Source: Bacteroidales bacterium
GTDB taxonomy: Bacteria > Bacteroidota > Bacteroidia > Bacteroidales > F082
DNA: 64,000 nt
Assembly: GCA_015709215.1 (NCBI GenBank)
Contig: JACCQN010000006.1
Coordinates: 1 to 64,000 of the forward strand
Direction: 5' to 3'
This document shows, piece after piece, positions 50,857 to 60,258 of the stretch. Position numbers and translations under genes: made by a program. How positions within the stretch are numbered: position 1 is the stretch's first letter; each line of letters begins with the position of its first letter. The notes beneath the pieces are model-generated. The model did not search any database. It worked only from the letters and a program-made list of their open reading frames with translations, and was not told the origin of the DNA.

Positions 50857-53514
50857 ATGAGGAGAAAAGAATTGCCGTTGAAAGCACGTAACTTGCTGTT
50901 TTATTTACTTGTAACCATAAGCCTTTTAAATTCTGTTTTGCTTCAGGCTCAGATTCAGATTGGTTCCGACCTTTCAGCTTTTGATTACAGTAAACCCAAG
51001 GAATATGAAATTGGTGGAATTACAGTAGATGGAGTCAAATATCTGGATCAGAATGTGTTAATTATGCTTTCAGGTTTATCCGTTGGCCAGAAAATAAAAA
51101 TTCCCGGCGACCCGATAACGGATGCTATTCGTAAGCTTTGGGATCAGGGATTGTTTGAAGATGTGGCGATTTATGCTACTGAAATAGCCGGAAATCTGAT
51201 TTTTCTCGAAATTCAACTGAAGGAACGACCCCGTGTTTCACGCTTTTCTTTCGAAGGTTTGCGAAAGGGTGAAGCAGATGATATCCGAACGAAAATTAAC
51301 CTTACGCGTGGAGATGTGGCTACCGACCATCTTTTTGTGAGAACCAGAGATATCATTAAGGATCACTTTGCTGAGAAAGGTTACCTGGATACTAAGGTTG
51401 TGATTGAGCAAGTTCCTGATACGACCAGAGAGAATTATATCAACATGTTGATTAAAGTTGATAAAAACAATAAAGTCAAAATAGGGGAAATTATTGTTGA
51501 AGGAAATAAGGATTTATCTGATGATCAGGTGCTTGCAGCAATGAAAGAAACCAAGGTGAGAGGTGTGTTGAATCCGCTAAACCCACTGGGCCCTCTGGTT
51601 GTGAATACCGTATGGGAAGCAGTAAACCTGCGGCCGCTAAATGTTGTCAGACAGGTTGAAACTTATTTTAAAGAAAATTTTCGTCCGCGGATTTTCAAAT
51701 CATCGAAATTTATTCCTGCAAATTTTAAGGATGATAAGCAGGCTATCATTCAAAAATATAATGCAAAAGGTTATCGTGATGCAAGTATTATTGGTGATTC
51801 TGTTTACCGAAAAGCCGATAACAGCCTAGGCCTTAAGATAAAGATAAACGAAGGCGAACGGTATTACTTCAGGAGCATAAAGTGGGTTGGCAATACCAAA
51901 TACGATAGTGAGTTTTTAGGTTCTATACTTGGCATTCAGTCGGGTGATGTGTATAATAAAGAATTGCTTACCACTAACCTTACTTATAATCCGAACGGAT
52001 TGGATGTAAGCTCATTGTATATGGATGACGGTTATCTGTTTTTTATGGCAGATCCCATTGAGGTTTTGGTCGAGAACGACTCCATTGATCTTGAAATACG
52101 TATCAGGGAAGGGAAGCAGGCACGTATCAGCAATGTGTCGATCAAAGGAAATACGAAGACAAATGATCATGTTGTAATTCGCGAATTACGTACTACGCCT
52201 GGTCAATTATTCAGTCGTGCCGACATTATCCGCACAACACGCGAGCTGGCTCAGCTGCGCTATTTTAACCCTGAAACTATTGCACCTGATGTTCAACCTA
52301 ATCCTGCTGACGGAACCGTTGATATTTCATACACAGTTGAAGAAGCTTCTGCTGACCAAATTGAATTAAGCGGTGGCTGGGGATATGGCAGAATAATTGG
52401 AACCCTGGGCTTGTCATTCAATAATTTTTCTCTGCGGAATATCTTTAAAAAGGATGCCTGGAGACCAATACCTTCGGGCGATGGACAAAAACTTTCGCTA
52501 AGGCTTCAAACTTATGGTACTGGTTATTTGAGTTATAGCGCTTCGTTCACAGAGCCATGGTTAGGTGGGCGTAAGCCAACTTCGCTAACAGTATCTTATT
52601 ATCATTCCTTGTACTCAAATGGTCTTCCCAAGTCTGACACCAATCGGGCTACCTTTAAAATTGACGGCTTTACGCTGGGTATTGGTATGCGCTTACGATG
52701 GCCTGATGACTTTTTTACACTTTACCAGGCAGCTAACCTGATGCGATATGACTTGAATAAATATGCTCAGATTTTTAGTGTTGGAACCGGAACAGGTTTC
52801 TTTAATGTGTTTAGCTACAATATCGTCTTTGGAAGGAATTCAATTAGCCAGCCTATTTTTCCACGCTCTGGTTCGGATATAAATTTATCTCTCGAGCTAA
52901 CACCGCCCTATTCTGTTTTCAGCAGTAAAGACTATGCTGTGCTTGATGAGAATGAAAAATTTAAATGGGTAGAGTTTCATAAATGGAAACTGAATACTTC
53001 ACTTTATGTTGAGACCTTACCCAAATTGGTGTTGGCTACACGACTGAAATTCGGATTTTTGGGATATTACAACAAAGATATAGGCGTTACACCATTCCAG
53101 CGATTTTACCTTGGTGGTGACGGGCTTTCGGGATACAACAACCTCGACGGCCGCGAAATTATAGGGATGCGTGGATACGGTAACGAAACCATTACTCCTT
53201 ATTATTATAAGGACAGAAATATCGGAGGAAACATCTACAGCAAATATACCCTCGAATTGCGCTATCCGTTATCGCTCAACCCAAGTGCCACAATTTATGC
53301 CCTCACTTTTGTTGAGGCTGGAAATTCGTGGTTAGGATTCGACAATTTTAATCCTTTTGATGTGAAAAGATCGGCCGGTGCCGGAATCAGAGTGTTCTTG
53401 CCAATGTTTGGTATTCTGGGTTTAGATTGGGGTTACGGATTTGATGAAATCCCTGGAATCCCCAATGCTAACGGAAGTCAGTTCCATTTCTCAATCAACC
53501 AATCACTCGATTAG
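50857..53514 (+). CDS. bamA: Outer-membrane protein assembly factor BamA
   Basis: BamA is the core of the machine that folds barrel proteins into the outer membrane. The 885-residue product has a signal peptide (about 1-31, ending QAQ), five POTRA repeats in residues about 50-510 (for example GGITVDGVKYLDQNVLIMLS, then GEIIVEGNKDLSDDQVLAAM and ISNVSIKGNTKTNDHVVIRE in shortened form) and a C-terminal 16-strand-type barrel. VRGF-type lid motif appears as EIIGMRGYGNETITP (about 768). Compared with proteobacterial BamA it is longer by about 75 residues, which is usual in Bacteroidota. Operon with uppS upstream (6 bp) and ompH genes downstream. Confidence 0.95.
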   Translation: MRRKELPLKARNLLFYLLVTISLLNSVLLQAQIQIGSDLSAFDYSKPKEYEIGGITVDGVKYLDQNVLIMLSGLSVGQKIKIPGDPITDAIRKLWDQGLFEDVAIYATEIAGNLIFLEIQLKERPRVSRFSFEGLRKGEADDIRTKINLTRGDVATDHLFVRTRDIIKDHFAEKGYLDTKVVIEQVPDTTRENYINMLIKVDKNNKVKIGEIIVEGNKDLSDDQVLAAMKETKVRGVLNPLNPLGPLVVNTVWEAVNLRPLNVVRQVETYFKENFRPRIFKSSKFIPANFKDDKQAIIQKYNAKGYRDASIIGDSVYRKADNSLGLKIKINEGERYYFRSIKWVGNTKYDSEFLGSILGIQSGDVYNKELLTTNLTYNPNGLDVSSLYMDDGYLFFMADPIEVLVENDSIDLEIRIREGKQARISNVSIKGNTKTNDHVVIRELRTTPGQLFSRADIIRTTRELAQLRYFNPETIAPDVQPNPADGTVDISYTVEEASADQIELSGGWGYGRIIGTLGLSFNNFSLRNIFKKDAWRPIPSGDGQKLSLRLQTYGTGYLSYSASFTEPWLGGRKPTSLTVSYYHSLYSNGLPKSDTNRATFKIDGFTLGIGMRLRWPDDFFTLYQAANLMRYDLNKYAQIFSVGTGTGFFNVFSYNIVFGRNSISQPIFPRSGSDINLSLELTPPYSVFSSKDYAVLDENEKFKWVEFHKWKLNTSLYVETLPKLVLATRLKFGFLGYYNKDIGVTPFQRFYLGGDGLSGYNNLDGREIIGMRGYGNETITPYYYKDRNIGGNIYSKYTLELRYPLSLNPSATIYALTFVEAGNSWLGFDNFNPFDVKRSAGAGIRVFLPMFGILGLDWGYGFDEIPGIPNANGSQFHFSINQSLD

Positions 53515-53567
53515 AAATTTTGGCAGGTTTTTTGGTAATAACCATTTAAATTTAAAATCTAAAGGCT

Positions 53568-54122
53568 ATGAAAAATAAAGCATTTCTTACACTGATTGTT
53601 TTAATGTTTGCAGGTTTGCTCGCCCTTCAGGCACAAAATCAACGCTTTGGATACGTTGATACGGAATATATTTTGAGCAATATTCCGGAATATACCGATG
53701 CTCAGGCTGAGTTGGATGTTTATTCTGAGCGTTGGGAAAAGGAAATTAAAGCTCAGTATGATATAGTTGAGAAGATGTATCGTGATTATCAAACGGAATC
53801 TGTTCTTTTGCCTGAAGACATGAAACGCAAGCGTGAAGATGAAATCATTAAAAAAGAACAGGAAGTAAAAGACCTTCAGATGAAATATTTTGGTCCTGAA
53901 GGTGAATTGTTTAAGAAACGCAACGAATTGGTTCAGCCTATTCAGGAAAAAGTTTTCAATGCCATTCAGCAAATTGCTGAAACACGAAATTATGCCTTCG
54001 TCTTCGATAAGTCCGCTGGTGCTACGATGCTATACGCGAGTGATAAATTTGATATCTCCGACGATGTGCTCGATGAAATTGGCAACGTGATGCAAACTGT
54101 AAGACGCCAAGACAGAAAATAA
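53568..54122 (+). CDS. OmpH/Skp-family periplasmic chaperone (first copy)
   Basis: The product has 184 residues with a signal peptide (1-22, ending LQAQ). The mature N-terminus QRFGYVDTEYILSNIPEY is the OmpH start pattern, followed by a long charged coiled coil (about 45-130) forming Skp-like tentacles and a C-terminal beta segment (YAFVFDKSAGATMLYAS). Skp proteins hold unfolded outer-membrane proteins for delivery to BamA. It lies 53 bp after bamA and is the first of two tandem paralogues. Confidence 0.9.
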   Translation: MKNKAFLTLIVLMFAGLLALQAQNQRFGYVDTEYILSNIPEYTDAQAELDVYSERWEKEIKAQYDIVEKMYRDYQTESVLLPEDMKRKREDEIIKKEQEVKDLQMKYFGPEGELFKKRNELVQPIQEKVFNAIQQIAETRNYAFVFDKSAGATMLYASDKFDISDDVLDEIGNVMQTVRRQDRK

Positions 54123-54188
54123 ACAGTTAAAGCATGTTAAGCCCTCATGGCAAACAGATTTTTTAACTCTTTTATCGAAATATTTTTC

Positions 54189-54196
54189 TACATTTG
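54189..54196 (+). promoter_or_regulatory. Probable promoter -7 box for the second ompH gene
   Basis: TACATTTG followed by C matches TAnnTTTG and lies 40 bp before the ATG at 54,236; it covers the in-frame TTG at 54,194, arguing against that start. Confidence 0.6.
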
Positions 54197-54235
54197 CGGC
54201 TCAAAATTGAATTATTAATCTCCAGAAATCAGAAA

Positions 54236-54748
54236 ATGAAAATTTTAACAAAAGTATTTTTAGTAATTGCACTGGTTGGTTTAGGAAGCTTTGCTCATGC
54301 GCAAGCCCTTAAAATCGGTTACATCGACTCAAACGAAATCATGGGAATGATGCCCGAAAGAGATACCATCGAAAACAAGTTAGTACAGTTTGAAAAACAA
54401 CTTGAGAACGAGCTACGCGCCATGGCTACCGAGTACCAAACTAAGCTCGCTGACTATCAAACAAACCTGGCTACTATGTCGAATTTGATTCGTCAGTCAA
54501 AAGAAAAAGAACTCACAGATCTGCAAACCAGAATTCAGGATTTTCAGCAAAATGCAGATATGGATTACAGCGAACGCAGAAATGAATTGCTTACACCTCT
54601 GATTGACAAGGTAAAAAAGGCCATTGAAGATGTTGGATCAGAAGATGGATATACCTATATCATAGATTCTGCAACCGGGGTATTGCTTCATATTGGTACG
54701 GGTGCCGATGATGTAACTCCTAAAGTAAAAACCAAATTGGGGATATAA
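54236..54748 (+). CDS. OmpH/Skp-family periplasmic chaperone (second copy)
   Basis: The product has 170 residues from the ATG at 54,236; the earlier TTG would add 14 residues ahead of the signal peptide. Signal peptide 1-22 (ending AHAQ), then ALKIGYIDSNEIMGMMPE, a coiled coil with many Glu, Gln and Lys residues (about 45-120) and a C-terminal YTYIIDSATGVLLHIG segment parallel to that of the first copy. Two Skp-like paralogues next to bamA are usual in Bacteroidota. It has its own promoter box and ends at a strong terminator. Confidence 0.9.
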   Translation: MKILTKVFLVIALVGLGSFAHAQALKIGYIDSNEIMGMMPERDTIENKLVQFEKQLENELRAMATEYQTKLADYQTNLATMSNLIRQSKEKELTDLQTRIQDFQQNADMDYSERRNELLTPLIDKVKKAIEDVGSEDGYTYIIDSATGVLLHIGTGADDVTPKVKTKLGI

Positions 54749-54770
54749 TCCTAAACTTTAAGATATTTGA

Positions 54771-54799
54771 GCCGTCCCATATTAAGGGCGGCTTTTTTT
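54771..54799 (+). terminator. Intrinsic terminator after the bamA-ompH cluster
   Basis: GCCGTCC pairs with GGGCGGC (one G-U pair, eight-base loop) and is followed by seven T residues, 22 bp after the ompH stop. Confidence 0.9.
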
Positions 54800-55076
54800 G
54801 TGTCAAGGTTTTTGAGTGATTAGCGTTTATTGAAGAATATAAGTAAAGAGGGCTTACTTAAAAGTGTTTAATCAGCTGTTATTTTGATTGTTAAGTTGAT
54901 TACGCTAAGATGTTTATACAAGGATTTTAAACCATAGTTAGAAAGTTCCTTCTATCAACTCCTAGTAGCAGCCCCGAAGAGTGATTCAGACTGCATCGCT
55001 TTTATTAGCCACTTGTGAATATTTCGGGTTTTATGTGCTTGTACCTTCATGAAATGCTGAATGTAGGGCACAAAAA
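54800..55076. other. Non-coding gap between two terminators
   Basis: No open frame, tRNA or recognised RNA motif was seen on either strand. The flanking genes are convergent, each with its own terminator. Confidence 0.5.
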
Positions 55077-55098
55077 AAGCCCGCTTTTCAGCGAGCTT
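55072..55098 (-). terminator. Terminator of the lipoprotein gene at 55,129
   Basis: On the minus strand AAGCTCGC pairs with GCGGGCTT (one G-U pair, six-base loop) and is followed by a T run, 30 bp after the stop. Confidence 0.85.
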
Positions 55099-55128
55099 GT
55101 ATTTTACAAATGATCAGTTGATCAATGT

Positions 55129-56007
55129 TTATTCCATGACGATTACTTCAAATTTTCCAAGGTCTCCACGCGAGTATAGATCAACTACTTTGATATAACC
55201 CAGGGCATCAGCTTCTGTTTTGAAAAATACAACATCACCATTTACCATATCCACGATTTTTGTATCTGCATCTGCTTCAACAAATTCAGGGAATTCGTAG
55301 TATTCACCAATAGCATCAAATTCTTCAGCTGTCATTTCTGTTCCGATAAACATTGTGGCATTTCTGGTTGTCCAGCTGTTGATGTCGAATGTTAAAATTC
55401 TTTCAAGCGACTCATCAGCAGGTGCTGCAAGTGTGTTGAGGTTTGTTTCACCTTTGTAGAATACAAGATCAACTTTTGCCTGATTGGCAGCTGCTTCGGT
55501 AACATTGTAGATAGTGTTTTCCTGTGCATTGTAAAAGCTGCCGATTTCGTCATTCCACGATCCCAGTTCAACCTCAGTATATTTTACCACCTTTACGCCG
55601 GCGTTTTCAACAACGATGTTGAATGAAACAGATGCTGTGCGACCAGCATCATCTGTTACTACAGCCTGTAAAAGAGCAGAAGCCGGATCAGGGAAACTAA
55701 TGGTAATATCAGTTGAGAAGACTTCAGTGTTAAGCGCTGAATCGATTAAAGTTTGTGCTATATTGTTAGAAGTAACTGTCAACTTGAAGTTTTTCAGTTT
55801 TTCATTGGTTTCCTGATTATAGGCAGCATTAAAGCCAACCAGGATAGATTCGCCTGTTGTAATGGTTACATCAGTTGAAGTGTAGCCGGCTCCTCCTTTA
55901 AAGGATAAGGAGGGTTCCGGATTTATGATGTCGTCATCTTTATTACATGAACTCAGACTCACGCCTGCCATCATCAGTAAAACAATTAAAACACGATTGA
56001 TTTTCAT
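55129..56007 (-). CDS. Lipoprotein of unknown function
   Basis: The product has 292 residues. A lipobox LSSC (Cys at about 21) predicts a lipoprotein; the mature part starts NKDDDIINPEP, an acidic stretch of the type that can direct Bacteroidota lipoproteins to the surface. Residues about 35-130 look like an Ig-like beta-sandwich (FPDPASALLQAVVTDDAGRT), and the rest is a mixed domain rich in Glu and Asp (GYIKVVDLYSRGDLGKFEVI at the end). I recognise no family beyond a resemblance to Bacteroidota cell-surface proteins. Single-gene unit with terminator. Confidence 0.75.
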   Translation of the reverse strand: MKINRVLIVLLMMAGVSLSSCNKDDDIINPEPSLSFKGGAGYTSTDVTITTGESILVGFNAAYNQETNEKLKNFKLTVTSNNIAQTLIDSALNTEVFSTDITISFPDPASALLQAVVTDDAGRTASVSFNIVVENAGVKVVKYTEVELGSWNDEIGSFYNAQENTIYNVTEAAANQAKVDLVFYKGETNLNTLAAPADESLERILTFDINSWTTRNATMFIGTEMTAEEFDAIGEYYEFPEFVEADADTKIVDMVNGDVVFFKTEADALGYIKVVDLYSRGDLGKFEVIVME

Positions 56008-56047
56008 AATTAGAAAGTTTAGATTAGTTAATTAAAATGATTTTTCG

Positions 56048-56725
56048 TTATTTTCTTCCGCCTGTAAATATGGCAATGTAGTACAATAATGTTGCCAAAG
56101 ATGACAAAGCTGCTACTACATAGGTGTAAGCCGCCCACCGCAAGGCTTCCTGAGCTTTTGGATGGGTGTTGTAATCGGTTATTCCGCCGTTGTTGAGCCA
56201 AACCAGAGCCCTGCGACTGGCATTTATTTCGACGGGAAGGGTTACAAAACTAAACAATGTTGTCATTGCAAACAAAACGATTCCTATTAAAAGTAATTGC
56301 GGAAAAGTTTGCAGCAAGAGTATTCCTGCTAGTAAAACCCACTGTACCCACTTGGAACTAAAGCTAACAATGGGAACTAAAGTGCTTCGTAGCTGAAGCC
56401 AGTGATAGGCTGTAGCATGTTGAACGGCATGGCCACATTCGTGTGCAGCAACAGCAGCGGCTGCAACGTTTCGACCTTCATAAACTTCCCGGCTAAGGTT
56501 TATAGTTTTATTTACCGGATTGTAATGGTCACTCAAGCTTCCTTCGGCTGATAGTACCCGAACATCAGTTATGCCGTTGTCGTAAAGCATTTTTTGTGCG
56601 ACTTCTTTGCCACTCATTCCATTTGCTACTGGAATTTTGCTGAAAGCCTTAAACTTGCTCGTTAACTGACTGCTTACAAGCCAGCTGAGCAACACAAAAA
56701 AACCAAAAATTATCCAGACTGACAT
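56048..56725 (-). CDS. Membrane-bound zinc metallopeptidase, YugP-like
   Basis: The product has 225 residues. A first hydrophobic helix (about 2-20) is followed by a soluble part ending at VAAAAVAAHECGHAVQHA (about 89-106), whose HECGH is the HExxH zinc motif, then two or three further helices (about 125-165 and 195-220). NGMSGKEVAQKMLYDNGI and DHYNPVNKTINLS near the N-terminus match the YugP neutral-zinc-peptidase family. Substrate and role are unknown. It stands alone between a lipoprotein gene and the gamma-carbonic-anhydrase-like gene. Confidence 0.88.
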   Translation of the reverse strand: MSVWIIFGFFVLLSWLVSSQLTSKFKAFSKIPVANGMSGKEVAQKMLYDNGITDVRVLSAEGSLSDHYNPVNKTINLSREVYEGRNVAAAAVAAHECGHAVQHATAYHWLQLRSTLVPIVSFSSKWVQWVLLAGILLLQTFPQLLLIGIVLFAMTTLFSFVTLPVEINASRRALVWLNNGGITDYNTHPKAQEALRWAAYTYVVAALSSLATLLYYIAIFTGGRK

Positions 56726-56834
56726 AGTACGTTATGATTAATTGTGTGACATATCTTATCAAACGATATGCCAACTATAAATGATAGGATTCGTATTAGG
56801 TTCGAATTAACAAAATTTAGGGAAATCAAACTGA

Positions 56835-57365
56835 TCAAACAGGCTTTATTTTATCATCATGCCAGCTGGCATACATGGTGTATGACTTAGCAATGCGATG
56901 CACTTCTCCCTCAAGTAATGACTGATCAATAGATTTAAGCTTTTTTGCAGGAACACCAGCGTAAACACTGCCGGATTCAACCCTTACATTTTTACCAATT
57001 AAAGCGCCGGCAGCAATAATGGAGTTTGATTCAATTACTGCATCATCCATGATAATTGCACCCATACCAATCAGTACATTGTCGTGAATGGTGCAACCAT
57101 GCACAATGGCATTATGCGCAATGGAAACGTTATTTCCAATATTTACAGGGGCTTTTTTATAGGTACAATGGATAATGGCGCCATCCTGAATGTTGACATT
57201 ATTTCCAATCCTGATATAATGCACATCACCACGAATCACAGCATTGAACCACACGCTGCAATTATCACCCATTTCAACTTCGCCCACGATGGTGGCATTC
57301 TCGGCGAAAAAACAATTTTTTCCATATTTTGGACTTATGCCATTAACTGCTCTGATCAATGCCAT
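56835..57365 (-). CDS. Gamma-carbonic-anhydrase-like hexapeptide-repeat protein
   Basis: The product has 176 residues and a left-handed beta-helix made of hexapeptide repeats (for example IRIGNNVNIQDGAIIH, VNIGNNVSIAHNAIVHG, VLIGMGAIIMDDAVIES). His residues at IIHC, IAHNAIVHG fit the three-His zinc site of gamma-class carbonic anhydrases and PaaY/YrdA-type proteins. Catalytic activity cannot be judged. It follows nadB with a 4-bp gap on the same strand and probably shares its transcript with sucA-sucB-nadB. Confidence 0.88.
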   Translation of the reverse strand: MALIRAVNGISPKYGKNCFFAENATIVGEVEMGDNCSVWFNAVIRGDVHYIRIGNNVNIQDGAIIHCTYKKAPVNIGNNVSIAHNAIVHGCTIHDNVLIGMGAIIMDDAVIESNSIIAAGALIGKNVRVESGSVYAGVPAKKLKSIDQSLLEGEVHRIAKSYTMYASWHDDKIKPV

Positions 57366-57369
57366 AACC

Positions 57370-58932
57370 CTAATTTTTATCGTAATTGACCAAATAATGC
57401 AAACCTATACTTTCTTTACGTTGAAATGCAAATTTGGTTATCAGGTAGGCAACATTGATCATATTTCTTAATTCACAAAGTGGGACTGTTAGTACCGACT
57501 TTTCATACAGGTCTTCAGTCTCCCTGTATAAAATTTCCAGTCTGTCGAGGGCGCGCTTAAGGCGAAGATCTGACCGAACGATACCCACATAATTACTCAT
57601 CACAGCTTGTAATTCTTTTCGTGATTGGGTGATCAAAATCATTTCTTCATTCATCACCGTTCCATCGGCATTCCAATCCGGGACATCGTGTTGGATTTCA
57701 GTAAGATTTTTCAGTTCGACAGCCTTTAGACTTGCATTATGCGAAAAGACGAGAGATTCGAGTAAAGAATTAGAAGCTAGCCTGTTGGCCCCATGAAGGC
57801 CTGTTGAAGTAACTTCACCCGATGCAAATGCATTTTTGATGGTGGTTGCACCATGTTCATCAGTTTTGATGCCTCCACAGATATAATGCGCTGCGGGAAC
57901 TACCGGAATCATTTCTTTGGTAATATTAATACCTATGCTCAGGCATTTAGCATAAATAGTCGGAAAATGATGCATAATTTCGGATTCATCGATATGACGG
58001 GCATCGAGGTAAACATGATCATGGCCGGATAATTTCATTTCGTTATCTATTGCGCGGGCTACAATATCGCGTGGGGCAAGCGATTTGCGTTTGTCGTAGC
58101 GCTGCATAAACTCCTTGCCATCAATATCTTTCAATTCGGCGCCGGCTCCCCTAAGGGCTTCTGAGATCAGGAAAGAGGGTTTTTCATTTGGGTTATAGAG
58201 TGAAGTAGGATGAAACTGAATAAATTCCATATTATCTACTACACCTTTGGCACGATAAAGCATAGCAATTCCGTCACCGGTAGCAATTTTTGGATTGGTT
58301 GTGGTTTGATATACATTGCCGGAACCTCCTGTTGCAATCATGGTAGTTTTTGCTAAAACTGTAATAATTTCTCCTTTTTCAGGATTTAAAACATATGCGC
58401 CAAAGCATTGTATATCAGGGTGTGATCTCCTAACGATTTTGCCCAATTGATGTTGGGTAATCAGGTCAATACTGAAATGATTTTCCAGCATTTCGATATT
58501 GGGGTGCTGTTTTACCTTTTCGATAAGTGCTCTTTGAATTTCAGCTCCTGTTTTATCCTGATAATGCAAAACGCGTTTTTCAGAATGACCTCCTTCACGT
58601 GCCAGAGCATACTTACCGGAAGATTCAGTATCAAAATGTGTTCCCCACTCAATCAGCTCCTTCACTCTTTGGGTTGATTCGGTGATGGTCATCCGCACAA
58701 TTTTTTCATCGTTCAGGTAGCAACCTGCATTTAAGGTGTCCTGAATGTGTTTTTCGTAAGAATCAGGAGTGTACATCACAGCTGCGATGCCGCCCTGAGC
58801 ATACCATGTGGCCGTATCGTTGGCAGCGTTTTTAGTGACAATGAGTACTTTGCCATGAGGAGCAACCTTAAGCGCATAGCTAAGGCCTGCAATCCCCGAA
58901 CCTAAAACCAAAAAATCTACTTCTTTTCGCAT
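57370..58932 (-). CDS. nadB: L-aspartate oxidase
   Basis: NadB oxidises L-aspartate to iminoaspartate with FAD, the first step of de novo NAD synthesis. The 520-residue product has the FAD loop LVLGSGIAGLSYALKV at residues about 8-23, ATWYAQGGIAAVM (about 41), EGGHSEKRVLHYQDKTGAEI (about 112-131), GANRLASNSLLESLVFS (about 380) and the C-terminal helical domain of the succinate-dehydrogenase/fumarate-reductase flavoprotein group. It is 3 bp downstream of sucB. No nadA or nadC is seen in the window. Confidence 0.95.
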   Translation of the reverse strand: MRKEVDFLVLGSGIAGLSYALKVAPHGKVLIVTKNAANDTATWYAQGGIAAVMYTPDSYEKHIQDTLNAGCYLNDEKIVRMTITESTQRVKELIEWGTHFDTESSGKYALAREGGHSEKRVLHYQDKTGAEIQRALIEKVKQHPNIEMLENHFSIDLITQHQLGKIVRRSHPDIQCFGAYVLNPEKGEIITVLAKTTMIATGGSGNVYQTTTNPKIATGDGIAMLYRAKGVVDNMEFIQFHPTSLYNPNEKPSFLISEALRGAGAELKDIDGKEFMQRYDKRKSLAPRDIVARAIDNEMKLSGHDHVYLDARHIDESEIMHHFPTIYAKCLSIGINITKEMIPVVPAAHYICGGIKTDEHGATTIKNAFASGEVTSTGLHGANRLASNSLLESLVFSHNASLKAVELKNLTEIQHDVPDWNADGTVMNEEMILITQSRKELQAVMSNYVGIVRSDLRLKRALDRLEILYRETEDLYEKSVLTVPLCELRNMINVAYLITKFAFQRKESIGLHYLVNYDKN

Positions 58933-58935
58933 GTC

Positions 58936-60243
58936 TTATAATTCAAGTAAAACTTCAATTGGATCTTTAGAACCGAACATCATCTTCACCGGATTTTCGA
59001 GGAGCTCTTTTACCTTTACCAGAAAACTAACCGATTCGCGTCCGTCGATTATACGATGATCGTAGCTCAATGCTACATACATAATAGGATGAATTTCAAC
59101 TTTTCCGTCAACTGCAATCGGGCGTTCCACAATGTTGTGCATGCCCAGGATTGCTGATTGGGGAGGATTGATTATTGGAGTGGACAGCATGGAACCAAAT
59201 ACACCACCGTTAGTAATGGTGAATGTTCCGCCAGTCATTTCATCCAGACTAAGCTTGTTGTCGCGGGCCTTTACGGCCAATTCTTTTATTTTGCGTTCTA
59301 TGGCTGCAAGACTCATCGTTTCGGCATTACGCACCACAGGAACAACCAGACCTTTGGGGCCGGAAACAGCAATACTGATATCCGCATAATCATAATAAAC
59401 AATTTCGTCCCCATCGATTTGCGCATTAACCTGAGGAAAAAGATGCAATGCTTCGGTGACCGCTTTTGTGAAAAACGACATAAATCCTAATCCGATACCA
59501 TGTTGTTCCTTAAATACTTCTTTGTATTTTTTTCGGATTTCGATGATGGGGGTCATATTCACCTCATTGAAAGTGGTAAGCATAGCCGTTTCATTTTTCA
59601 CGGAGACAAGGCGTTGCGAGAGTTTTTTGCGTAACATACTCATCTTTTTGCGCTCTTCATCACGAGCGCCTCCCCATGAATTTTGAACTAAAAATTGTGT
59701 TGATGGGGTTACTTCATGCTTGTCCTTATTTTCCTTGAAAAAGCTAATGTCTTTTGTGTCAACACGATAATGCTTAAAAAAATCCATCAGCTCCTGTTCG
59801 CTGATGTTTTCCTTTTCCATCAGTTTGCGGGCCAGAGGCGACAATTTTAATTTTTGCTCTTGTGAAGCTTTTCCTTCCGAATCAACAATTTTTTCAGCAG
59901 TTTTAGGCTGTTTTTTCGTTTCCTCAACAGCTTTATTGGTTTTTTCTTCTTTTACTGCCATTTTTTCGGAATCGCTTTTTGATTCTTTTTCGCCCTGAGG
60001 AGCACTGGCATCAACATCAATAGTAGCGATCACAGCACCAACATCAATGGTATCGCCGGCTGAAGCCTTAAAATGGATCGTACCGGATTCTTCAGCAGCA
60101 ATGCTTAAAGTAGCTTTATCAGAATCAATTTCTGCGATATCCTGATCTTTTTCAACGAACGATCCATCCTCAACCAGCCAATTTGCCAGTTGCACTTCGA
60201 TGATGGATTCTCCCGGACTGGGCACTTTTATTTCGATAGCCAT
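58936..60243 (-). CDS. sucB: 2-oxoglutarate dehydrogenase E2 (dihydrolipoyl succinyltransferase)
   Basis: E2 transfers the succinyl group from E1 to CoA. The 435-residue product has one N-terminal lipoyl domain ([20 protein letters not shown], with the lipoylated Lys at about 43), an Ala/Lys/Glu-rich linker (about 80-130), an E1/E3-binding domain ([16 protein letters not shown], about 133-148) and a catalytic domain ending with [20 protein letters not shown] (about 393-412), whose H...DG is the active site. 15 bp downstream of sucA and 3 bp upstream of nadB. The E3 gene (lpd) is not in the window. Confidence 0.96.
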   Translation of the reverse strand: MAIEIKVPSPGESIIEVQLANWLVEDGSFVEKDQDIAEIDSDKATLSIAAEESGTIHFKASAGDTIDVGAVIATIDVDASAPQGEKESKSDSEKMAVKEEKTNKAVEETKKQPKTAEKIVDSEGKASQEQKLKLSPLARKLMEKENISEQELMDFFKHYRVDTKDISFFKENKDKHEVTPSTQFLVQNSWGGARDEERKKMSMLRKKLSQRLVSVKNETAMLTTFNEVNMTPIIEIRKKYKEVFKEQHGIGLGFMSFFTKAVTEALHLFPQVNAQIDGDEIVYYDYADISIAVSGPKGLVVPVVRNAETMSLAAIERKIKELAVKARDNKLSLDEMTGGTFTITNGGVFGSMLSTPIINPPQSAILGMHNIVERPIAVDGKVEIHPIMYVALSYDHRIIDGRESVSFLVKVKELLENPVKMMFGSKDPIEVLLEL

Positions 60244-60258
60244 AGTGATGATATTTTT

